From Suillus spraguei (lineage: Eukaryota; Basidiomycota; Agaricomycetes; Boletales; Suillaceae), in assembly GCA_016800925.1 (NCBI GenBank), contig JABCPU010000001.1, forward strand, positions 558,001 to 622,000: DNA of 64,000 nucleotides, in the 5' to 3' direction. A program made the translations under genes and the position numbers. Below, one piece after another: positions 34,761-44,314 of the stretch. Each line of letters opens with the position of its first letter. The stretch's first letter is position 1. Below the pieces are notes generated by a model. It did not search any database. It saw only the letters and a list, made by a program, of their open reading frames with translations, and was not told the DNA's origin.

Positions 34761-35469
34761 GACGCTCTGCCTGTAGGTGATGCTTAGGATTGTGAGTCAA
34801 GGTTACAGTTATCGCCCACTCATCATGATCAGCCGAAGACAAGCAACCAATGACCATATTTTCAACTAACCTCATTTGCACAGCCAGTCACGTCAGTCAA
34901 CGCCGGTGTCGCCTAGGCACTTAGGAGCTCAACTCTCCAGACAACCACACGTGTATCTTTAACTTACATGTTTTACGTGCCAATGTCAGTTTGTGAGTAA
35001 GTTTTTTCTGTAGCACTCTTGCAGGTAGACATAACTGTGTCTGTGTGTGGGTATGCGACTGTATGTATAGGTCTATTACCTATGTATGGGTGTATAATAA
35101 TAGGCACTTGAGCGGATTAAAAGTGACCGTTGAACTGGTCATGATGATCACGGCAGCTTGGTTTGACGCAGCCAACTTCTCAGCGACAAGCACTTTCGAA
35201 GAGCACTCGGCTGGGGAGACAGATGTACGTTCTAAGGTGCAATTTATGGTCAGGCAGTGAAAGCGGGAACTAAGAGTTCACCGATGGAATGCAAGCTATG
35301 TTTTAGTGGGAGCTTCAGTTGCACAGCCTAAGCTACGATACAAGGTGTAATATTCACGAAGATGTCGCACGTGAAATGTAACTTCTAGTAGATACTAGAC
35401 TTAACTCTGCCCTTGACCCACACACCCACTCTCTGTGTCGGTGGCAAGGAGTCGAGACCGGCTGAGAAA
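34761..35469. other. No gene recognised
   Basis: No conserved coding sequence seen. The right edge enters the leader shared by the WD40 copies. Confidence 0.4.
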
Positions 35470-36142
35470 CATATCATCGTAAGTGATGGTTTGGACTTAG
35501 TTGAATGAAAACTGACATGGACCTGTGCCCGATAGTTGATTATGTCTTATTGGAAGGCAGGAGACATCAACGATAAAGCCCCACCAGAAGTTTGAAAGGA
35601 CACACCAAGCCGATCGAAGGCGCCATACATGTTCCAGACAGACAACGGATGTCGACTTATTCATTGGACAGCTCGCCGCGAGTATGGAACTTGAAGAGCG
35701 GGAAACAGATAGGAGACAACTGGCAGAATAGATATAGTGTATTAGAGCTGGAGAATGGTGCTGCATCAAGTGTCTACGACATGGCGGGAGACGAGAAAGA
35801 GAAGAAAGTCTACGACGTAGGACACGTAGTCGGGACTATCTGAGCAGCAAACGATGACGAAGGGTGAAATTTTGAAATACCAAACTCTAACATAGTGGAG
35901 TGTGAACGATAGCGTTGTCTTCAGACAAGAAGAAAGTGGTTAGTGGAAGTATGGGTGGCGAAGTCAGGTTGTTGGACGTCGACACAGGCACGGCAACACG
36001 CCAGACTACTTGCTGGAATCGAGATGATGATCTGAGGGTGGTGGGCAGATCACACAATGGAATTGCAAAGCAATGGGATGCAGAGAACAGAGAAATAATC
36101 CTCGGCTCAATCAAGACTGGATACGCATTGTGGCCCATCTAA
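35470..36142 (+). pseudogene. Truncated WD40 paralogue
   Basis: The leader (CATATCATCGTAAGTGATGGTTTGGAC) and the first blades match the two WD40 genes: VWNLKSGKQIGDNW at about 35689-35728, KKVVSGSMGGEVRLLDVDTG at about 35930-35990 and NGIAKQWDAENREIILGSIK at about 36057-36117. Frames shift between these pieces, an unrelated stretch of about 170 bases (35730-35900) separates the first two, and the copy stops after the third blade. Not functional. Confidence 0.85.
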
Positions 36143-36948
36143 AAGAAACCTCGAGTTGAAAAGTTGTCTGAGACAACACAAATATAGTATAGTCAAGACA
36201 GGTAGTTCGTAATCCATATTATACTGCTTTTTCCACATTAGCAGCGTCGGAAGCTCACCGTAAGCATCAAACTTCTTTTTGACAAGCGAAAATTACGGGT
36301 CTTTTGCTGATCAGTGCTTCCCTTCTAAGTCCACGCTCATTGAACTGTATTACATCATCATCATGATGGCTAAATACCAGCAGCTGCATCCTCGGCAGAA
36401 GGGTCGTTGTCTCAATGAAAGTCAGGGTTATCTTCAAGACATCACACCCCCCGATCCATACAGGCTACACAGCCTTCGCCACTGCAACAATATTCACAAC
36501 GTGATGCTGTTATGCCAAGAAAGATGGCATCATGGAACATCAAGGGAACTATTATCATCGATTGCAAAAGTTCTGGTGGTGAAAGACACATGTACATCTT
36601 ACGCACCAGGTGGGTATCGAGTGTTGGCGACGCAGCGATAACGAGGACATCCGAGGAATAGTTGATCGAGGAGAGGTAAATGTATGATCTATCTGTCGTA
36701 TAGCATCAGGGGGCGTGATGCGGCGGAATGATATCGGACACTTTTGCTGCATATTATATGCTGTCAGATTGTGAAGTGAACACGAGGATAATAAAAACGT
36801 ACCAACTCAGACTTGCAATGACCTCTTGACCTATACCCCAATCGTGTCCTTGGTGAAGACCTGCTAAGGAACATACATATCGTCGTAAGTGATAATTTTG
36901 GACATTGTTGGGTAAAAGCTGACATGGAGGTGTGGCCTATAGTTAATT
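36143..36948. other. Intergenic, WD40 leader at right edge
   Basis: No gene recognised. The last 75 bases (from about 36873) are the shared WD40 leader described at 21397-22452. Confidence 0.45.
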
Positions 36949-38746
36949 ATGTCTTCATCCATCGTTAGAAGGCAGGAGACATCAACAATAAAGCCCTGCC
37001 AGAAATTTGAAGGACATACCAATTGGGTCACTGGGGCCATACATCTGCCAGATAGACAACGGATGATGACTTGTTCTTTGGATGGCTCGCTGCGGGTATG
37101 GAACCTAAAGAGTGGGAAACAGATAGGAGACGACTGGAGGGATGGAGATAGCAGGGTGTGGACGATAGCATTGTCTCCCAATGGGAAGAAAGTGGTTAGC
37201 GGAAGTAAGGACGGTGGAGTGAGGTTGTGGGACATCGACACAGGCGAAATCATCATGAAATGGATGGGACATACACACCCAGTGGTGTCTGTCTGTTGGA
37301 GTCGAAATGGTCGGCGGGTGGTTAGCGGATCACACGATGGCACTGCAAGGGTGTGGAACGTGGAGAACGGAGAGACAATCCTCGGTCCAATCAAGACTGG
37401 GCACGAACATGTGTATGCAGTTGTCTACTCGCCAGATGCGACCATGTTCGCCACCGCTGGACACGATGAGCTGAGTCCTGGATCGCTGACATACGAGTCC
37501 GCAATAAAAATTTGGGATGAGAAGACGGGCGAGCTTGTTGCCACTCTCAAAGGACACACAAATTGGGTGTGGTGTCTGGCTTGGACCGCAGATGGGAAAA
37601 CGCTTATCTCCGGGTCAGTCGATTGCTTGATTAGGACATGGAATACCCAAACATGGAAGGAGATCGCCGTCTTGGATGGGCACACCGATGCTGTCTATGC
37701 CATTGCAATATCTCCGAATGGGCGCATCCTCGCGAGCGCGTCATGGGACAATACAGCGCGATTATGGAATCTCGACAACGACCAGCCCATCAGCTCGCCC
37801 CTTCATCATACTAATTTCCCGACTCGTTGCGTGTCCTTTTCGGCAGATGGAAAACTACTAGCTACTGGCTGCTTTGACCGTAATGCATACATGTGGGATG
37901 TTATCGCGATATTGAATGAAACTGGCCTCGACGGCCTTTTGGACAAGCCCGACAAGTCGCTACCGGCTGTATGTGAAACTTTCCTAAACACCGTTTCTCA
38001 AAGCTTACGCATTCTAGGCTGGTGCTACACAACCCAAGGCTGTTCGTCAGCTAATCAAGGTTCCTAATCGGATACCCCAAGGTTTTTTCAACGATATACC
38101 AAATCGTGCTCAGGTATGTCGTTGATTTTGTTTCACTCAATCCTGTTTTCATCACAATACTCTCAGTTACCTGAACACCCTCTGTCATCGCCATCGCATA
38201 GACGCACCCTCCATAGCCGTTTTCTATCGTTTTTTCGCCTCACATCCAGATGTACATGATGCGCCATCCAGACCTCGTCCTTTCCATTGGGTTCGAAGTC
38301 GTCTCCATTCCAGACAAAGCGGCGTGGATATCGAGTTGGACGAGCCTCCCTCAACAGTAGTCGACGTCCCGCATTGCCAGGCTAAACGTGCATGTAATTT
38401 TATCCTTCTCGAATATTCAATTCTTCCTGATATCTTCTTCTTCAATTTCTTTCTCACGTAGAGAAACGCTTCAGGAAGAGAGAGACGGAGGCCAATCCCG
38501 AGGCCAATGCGGACAAATGCTACCGCAGGAAGCTCACGCCCTCCTAATAGCACTCTCGCGCAGCAATCTGGCGGTACGGCTCAAGCCAAATCCCCGCAGT
38601 CGCATACTGCCGTCTCTACAGCGCCTCCAGTCGTCGGAAATACAGCTTCGAGCACTACCCCTCATGTTACGATAAAATACCCTACACTCTGGATTCGTTT
38701 CTGGCTTTGCATCTGTTGTGCCTCTCCCGAGTATACACATGGTTAG
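36949..38746 (+). CDS. WD40 seven-blade propeller protein with C-terminal tail
   Basis: Exons 36949-37968, 38018-38113, 38167-38389 and 38462-38746. Exon 1 holds seven WD40 repeats with good GH...WD signatures, for example FEGHTNWVTGAIHLP, GGVRLWDIDTG, TARVWNVENG, AIKIWDEKTG, TARLWNLDND and LATGCFDRNAYMWDV. The linker exon (RQLIKVPNRIPQGFFNDIP), the Arg/Pro-rich exon and the last exon ending IRFWLCICCASPEYTHG match the long-tailed WD40 family I know from Agaricomycetes. Exon 3 is one base too long: a T6 run at 38230-38235 would need five T for the frame to stay open, giving 540 residues. Its third intron starts GC (GCATGT) where the paralogue has GT. Propellers of this kind mediate protein contacts; the substrate is unknown. 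Confidence 0.82.
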
Positions 38747-39612
38747 CATTAACTTCGTCATTTACGAAGATATGTCATTACGTTTGCCTCAAATATATAC
38801 GATGTAGATATGAAGTTTACCGCACGCGTCACATACCCAGTCAGTTGACAGGGTCACTTATTTGGAAAGGTGACTCTTGCAAGTCTCCCTAATAAACGTG
38901 CCTGCAGGCCGGCAATGTACGTCTCGAAAGGACAGCCTTCTCCCTAAGTTCAGTACACACATGTGAACAATGAGATCGCGTTTCACGCTCAATACCGTGA
39001 CTCGCCCACCAGTTGTCATCAAACATGCGGCAGACACGTCTCTGTTACAGCGCAAGATCTAGGAACGAACCGATTTGAAGCTCTGGATTCTCTATAGAAC
39101 TTCTAACCCGGGATGCAGAAAACGATACTTACCAGTATAGATTTTTGCGGGAAGCTACCGGCGGAATACAGCACTTGACCGGTCGCTCTGTAGTACAATC
39201 AGCCTCCACGGAACTTCAAACTGCAAGGGATATACTCAGTGTGTAGGGAGTCGATTTTGCCGAAATGGATTGCCATCAAAGATCCAGCATTTTGTCTTTG
39301 GTATACAGTTGAAATGGTCATGATGCATACTGATGGGCCACCAAAATGTTAGGGACCGGTAGCTTCCACGATTGTAACTACTAGTAATCTGCACAACGAA
39401 CCCAAATTCCATGGATCGTATATAATCATCGAGAACATACAGACAAATATCAGACATGAGTGGGAAAAAAATGGAGTAGCTATGAGTGTGAGCACCATGA
39501 TCCTGGGGATGCTACATTCCGAATCCTGTGAACAGTAAATATAAGAGCGACATGAAAGAAAATCATGAATACGTGATAACAAGACATCATCCAGTACATA
39601 AAATTGAGATTT
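38747..39612. other. No gene recognised
   Basis: Short frames on both strands without motifs. The right edge may hold the last exon of the minus-strand repeat protein. Confidence 0.4.
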
Positions 39613-39615
39613 TCA

Positions 39616-40752
39616 GACTCGTGACCCTGCGTCTTCAATGAGACGATGTTCCTGTGTGCACAGGTGAGGCGTTTCAACATAATAATCATTGAAGGTCAGC
39701 ATACCTTTGCAATTTTCTGCCCTTCGGATAAAACGGCGAGGCAAGACTGTAGACCCTTCAAACACCACTGGCGTTCGAGCCAAGCAAGGAGATGTTGATT
39801 CCAGAATGACTTGAAGATATGTTCAAGCGCATCGTTCCATGGTGTAGGAGCTCGCGAGAGATGGACGGCCCAATTTTGGCATGCATACTTGAGAGCATCG
39901 GAGGTTAATTGACTTCGCTCCCGTGCTTCGGTTGCGAAAATCGTGAACGTGGTCATAGCATGGATGACTTCGATGTCTGGAAAATCTTGTATTGATGCAA
40001 GAATAGAATGATCCTGGGGCCTTAACGCCAGGAACGCCGGGAACATCAAGAAATCTGGTAAGCTCTTAAACTCCTGGATTGCTTGAAAAGCTGGTGGTAA
40101 ATGCCATGATGGAATATCTGCGCACTTGCTGATTGTTTCCAACGTGTTCGAGAAGTCTTCCAACATGTTCGAGAAGTCTTCCAACGTGTTCGAGAAGTCT
40201 TCCAACGTGTTCGAGAAGTCTTCCAACGTGTTCGAGAAGTCTTCCATCGTCACCCAGATAGATGCTGCAGGGGTCAACTGCCATGCTTGTCCATGGGATG
40301 TCTTAAGCCACCCTCGTCCGCTCTGGGTATGTAGCCACTCTCGTCCGCCCACCGTCTGCAGCCACTCTTGTCCGCCCGAAGTCTGCAACCATTTTTGTCC
40401 TTCAGGGGTTAGGAGCCAATCTTGTGCGCTCTGGATCAGTAACCACTCTTGCCCATTGTGGGTCAGTAGCCACTCTCGCCCGTAAAAGGTGTCTAGCCAT
40501 GCATACCCAATGGGAGTCTGCATGTCGCGCTGCCACTCTCTTCCGCTCTGTGTTCGCAGCCATTCATTCCCATCCTGTGTCTCCAGCCACTCTTGCCCGC
40601 CCTTGGTGTGGAGCCACTTTCGCCCACTCTCGGTGTCTAGCCACTTTCACCCGCTCTCGGTGTGCAGCCACTTTCGCCCGCTCTCGGTGTCCACACACTT
40701 TTTCCCACTCTGGGTATTCAGCCGCCATCGCCCGCTCTGTGTGCAGGCTATA
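39616..40752 (-). CDS. Protein with Trp-Leu decapeptide repeats and EDFSNTL repeats
   Basis: From an intron acceptor near 40753 (TTTTAACAG) one minus-strand frame runs to 39696 except for a single TGA near 40644. It begins with about 17 units of a ten-residue repeat of the form W-L-x-T-x-x-G-x-x-, for example GREWLLTHNG, then five copies of EDFSNTL, then about 150 non-repetitive, mostly helical residues (SKCADIPSWHLPPAFQAIQEF, HIFKSFWNQHLLAWLERQW). A donor at AAG/GTATGC near 39707 and an acceptor near 39658 would give a short last exon ending near 39616. No known domain was recognised. The 5' part is missing: the inverted-repeat element begins less than 100 bases upstream. Confidence 0.5.
40141..40245 (-). 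repeat. Five tandem 21-bp units
   Basis: The plus-strand unit AACGTGTTCGAGAAGTCTTCC is repeated five times without gaps, with one unit having CAT for CGT. On the minus strand it encodes seven residues per unit (EDFSNTL), so copy-number changes keep the reading frame. Confidence 0.95.
40290..40750 (-). repeat. 30-bp coding minisatellite (Trp-Leu decapeptide array)
   Basis: About fifteen imperfect 30-bp units, visible on the plus strand as recurring GCCACT(C/T)TCGCCCGCTCTCGGTGT-like blocks. Units in the 5' part of the array are closest to each other (HTESGRKWL type), suggesting recent local amplification, while the 3' units are more diverged. Confidence 0.9.
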
Positions 40753-40849
40753 CTGTTAAAATTAAGCATAATACTCACTGATTAGAAATGGTATGGTTTT
40801 GTAAGTTTGTTTGTAAACCATCAATCCCCTACAATTAAGCTTAACGGCT

Positions 40850-42150
40850 TTGGTGATTCTCAGGCTTCCAATAATAGCACTACCACCGGAAAAATCACCA
40901 ATTTGGGATATTCCAATAATCTCACTATTCCCACATACCTCCCTAGCTCTACTGCTGCACCAGAGCTTTCCACTTGCTCACTCATGTATATAAGTAGTAG
41001 AATGGCATGTACATACATAAAATGATACAATAGACCGCCTTTTTCATTGTCTGAGAGCTTGTACAGCAGTCTACAGTGCTGACTACAATATGTGCATCCC
41101 AGGACAAAAACATATTCGATATTTTGCCCCTTCAGGCGGGGAGCAATTCTGACTATATATATCATATATTAGAGTGTTAATGAATATATTACACCGCTTG
41201 TTTGAGCCTCTGGAGTGTCCTACATCAGTAGATATGTTAAATTCATGAATACCTCCAAAAAACATAAACCAGTTCGCATTTTTTAGTGTTTAGGTATATA
41301 GACTGGTAAAAATTATTTCTAACATCTCTTCACTAGTATATACAATATATCAAGAGTATAGGTCAGTAGTTGGGGTCATATGTATTGTCATCTTCCTGGT
41401 GGTTCACCCTCTGAGAAACATTTTCCTGCAGCTCGGCCCTCTAGGATGGTAGGTAGTTTGTTAATATGAACATATAAAATATATTTATCATATAGATATA
41501 CCAGAACAATACCAGGATTCTTGTCTACAATCCAAAGTCACTTCCTGCCTACATTGTACCATCATTTCGCATTTTTGCGGTTTTTCACTACATTCTCACT
41601 ACATAGACTACACCAGCTATTAATATATCCCTTATAGTACATATATGAAGCCCTCCCAAGGCCATTATCAGGCAGAAATATGTCAGTAATGATATCAAGC
41701 ACATATCTCCTATTCTCACTGATAAGAATTCCCAGACATAAATATAGTAAAATATTATAATCAGACTATCATGGAGTACACTATATATACCAAGTAATAC
41801 AGTCCTCGACTACCAGAAGGATCTATGAATAATTGATAGCAGGGGAATCTAATAGATAAGAAAAAGGTCGTGGGAAAGTCAAAAAAGTATTATGTATCCT
41901 ATTATATGTTAAATGGTCCCTGGAGGAAAAGCAGGCACACAAATGAGCACAAAAAGCGGTCTATTATACTGTATTACACATATATATTCTAAACTACTAC
42001 TTATATATGAATGGAGACCTATTGTGGTGTAATGGTGAAGCTGCAGTGAGGTGGGGAGGGTGTGGGAATAATTGATATTGTGGAGATTCCAAAAGTGGTC
42101 GATGTTTTGGGTGTTGTGGGGTAATTCCCACGCTGTGGGGCTGAAAATGC
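40850..42150. mobile_element. Non-autonomous element with long imperfect inverted repeats
   Basis: Left arm (about 40880-41050) and right arm (about 41930-42140) are inverted copies: ATTCCCACA...CTCCC, TATATAAGTAGTAG, ATAGACCGC(C)TTTTT and neighbouring bases pair in the same order. The internal 0.9 kb is AT-rich without a coding frame. Internal blocks recur in reverse at 17570-18345. Exact ends and a target duplication could not be fixed, so the superfamily is open. Confidence 0.6.
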
Positions 42151-42211
42151 GGTCACTTGGGCAGTGATTTGTAAGCCGGCAAGTGCCCAAAGCTTCTATA
42201 AATGAGCCTCC

Positions 42212-43633
42212 TCAAGGATACATCCTGTTGGACAATGGATAGTTATAGAAAAGTATGTATCGGTATTTATGGATTGTTGTCCATTCAAGATGTATTAATA
42301 TAGTGTTATGGGCTGGACTTCGCAACTCTGTAAAGGAATGCTTCAAGAAAATACAAATGTCACTGTCGACATCTTCTCTGTCTAACAAAATGGTGCCAGT
42401 GATGTTCACTGGTATCTTGCACACCAGTGTGCATATCTCTTCTTTTTTAATGGCTTTGCGAATATGCTCTTCTGAGCAACTCGTGAGCAGAATATGGAAC
42501 ACAGGAAGATCAGGATCATGAAGAGCTTCACCAAGGAGGGAGATGAGATCGGTGATGGTTTCAGGTTTGCATTCATCAAGGGCATCAATAACACACACTG
42601 GAGGTGGACACTCGCACAGCCTACCAGAGGATTTCAGGTCCTGGAGAGGTCGGCAAAATAATGCCTCCATCTGGTCACTGAGAGAGATGTCGGGGTTTAG
42701 AACCACAGGTGTTACGAACTGGGGTGGCGTCACCAGCAACAGTGAAAAGACACAGACGGTCTGCTGGGAAGTTCCTACAATGTCCAGAAGAGGACAAGGG
42801 GAAAGTACAAGGAACACATTCTGAGTACGATCAAGGGTTTGGCCTCAAAGACAAGTCTAAGAGGTTCTGCGAGAATAGAGACTAAGGCTAAGGAGTGCTT
42901 AGACTTAGAGACAATTCAAGGATGACTTAGGTTGGAGACCTAAGCGAAGGAGATTCCAGGTAAAACCCAGTAAGATTAAAGTAAAGAATCTCTACAAGTA
43001 CACTGTGCTTATATAGGTAGATATGTGCGCACAGACCAGGTAACCGTGAGAATATAACTGCGTATCCTAATAAGGAAGGCATGTGTTGTACAGATGCGTT
43101 GAGCATATGAGTCAAAGTCATGTGACATGATATACAAGTAGGAAGATAAAGGGAAAATGAATGGGGGCATGTACAACTGTAACAGCAGGATTCTCATGGA
43201 TAGCATTGTTCACCTTCGTCTGGACGCTGGGAAAATTGGTCACAAGCTGGTAAGCAAGGGTCACAAAGAAATGAGTGGTCATGCTGCATTTTGTGTGCTT
43301 GCATGAGAAAAAGAACGTCCCTGCAAGCCTTGTTTCTATTTTCGTCTCCTCTGTCATTTTCAAACCTTTCATCGTCTTAGCTACAGTGAATGCCACAGTG
43401 GACTTTCTGACACCTGCTGTGCCATGCAGCCAAATCATTTGGCTATTCTCTCGTTTCTCCAATGATCCGTGGATGAATTTAAGAAGATCTACATGGGTGC
43501 CTTCCAAACATTTCGGATGGGGCTGGCATTCAGGGGAGTCATATTTAGCACCCTGGACAGCAACCTTGGACAGCTTCTCCCAAGGTCCTTCGGCCATTGC
43601 TAGAGGGTTGCCAGTCAGGTCAGAGAGTGACAA
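42212..43633 (-). pseudogene. NACHT-domain (NLR-like) gene interrupted by a solo LTR
   Basis: Minus strand, 43633-43185 then 42709-42212. The first part has AKYDSPECQPHPKCLEGTH and a P-loop, IWLHGTAGVRKSTVAFTVA, where Arg replaces the usual Gly before Lys-Ser. It continues with GTFFFSCKHTKC and FVTLAYQL. The second part has LNPDISLSDQMEALFCRPLQ and a Walker B, VCVIDALDEC, then VFHILLTSCSEEHIRKA. Removing the LTR and one target copy joins ...HENP to VVLNPD in frame. NACHT ATPases are innate-type sensors in fungal non-self recognition. Here the gene is cut by the LTR, lacks sensor repeats beyond 42212, and has the altered P-loop, so it is non-functional as it stands. Confidence 0.85.
42710..43184 (-). 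repeat. Solo LTR, gypsy chromovirus family, inside the NACHT gene
   Basis: Reverse-orientation LTR of 475 bp from TGTTACGAACTGGGGTGGCG to CAACTGTAACA. Flanks are ACAGG at 42705-42709 and GCAGG at 43185-43189, a target duplication with one substitution. It has the same orientation as the host gene. Confidence 0.93.
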
Positions 43634-43639
43634 AGGTGA

Positions 43640-44314
43640 TAAGGGAGGGAGATATCTACGTTGATCCTAGTCACTTATCAACAGAGGTTGATGATAGAAT
43701 ATGTGAGTTATAATGGAACAAGTTGGGGAAGCACTAGTCAATGGTGTAATCAGAAATTCAATAATAATGATCACTATCTTGGAGGGGATGACATACAACA
43801 ACATTAATTGAACAATCAAAGATTCAAAGTCTAAGCTGAAATTTTGTTTGAAGTAAAATGGAAATGATCAAGTAACAGGGATATGATGAATGTTAGAAGG
43901 GATATTTGAGATGATTGATTAGTTGCAGTTTTATTCAAAGCTCGATGGATGGTGGTTGTATGCAATCAAGTTGAAAAAACGATCAGGCACTTGTCTGGCT
44001 CTAGGGCTGCTTGCACACACAGCAAATTAGTAATTTGCATGTCAAAGTCAAACAGACTGTAGTATCCGACTCTATCACTGTACTTAGTCGATGTGTGCAT
44101 AAGAGATCTGTATCATAAGTCCAATGAGAAGCTGAAATTGAAGGGTTCAGATGGATTCTTGATCGGTGGCTGGCTCACATTTTGTGGCAGTGGCACCAAA
44201 TATTCTCACTGATCAACACCATTATTATTGTCTACAATACAAATACTCCAAAAAATGATGCTGTCAATAGAACACTACAAAAAAAGACACTGAAGAATGC
44301 TGATCTACTCCTCA
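43640..44314. other. No gene recognised
   Basis: No conserved frame or repeat end seen between the NACHT remnant and the remodeller pseudogene. Confidence 0.4.

Noticed and set aside
37969..38067. C-terminal 32 residues of the unspliced WD40 reading frame
   Set aside because: A GTATGT...TTCTAG intron at 37969-38017 moves the frame into the conserved linker exon, so these residues are intronic read-through.
40424..40785. Plus-strand ORFs across the 30-bp array (Ser/His/Cys-rich)
   Set aside because: They are antisense shadows of the minisatellite; the minus-strand frame keeps the Trp-Leu repeat and continues into non-repetitive coding sequence.
42817..43117. Minus-strand frames within the LTR in the NACHT gene
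   Set aside because: They are chance frames in LTR sequence; equivalent frames appear in the other LTR copies and disappear with substitutions.
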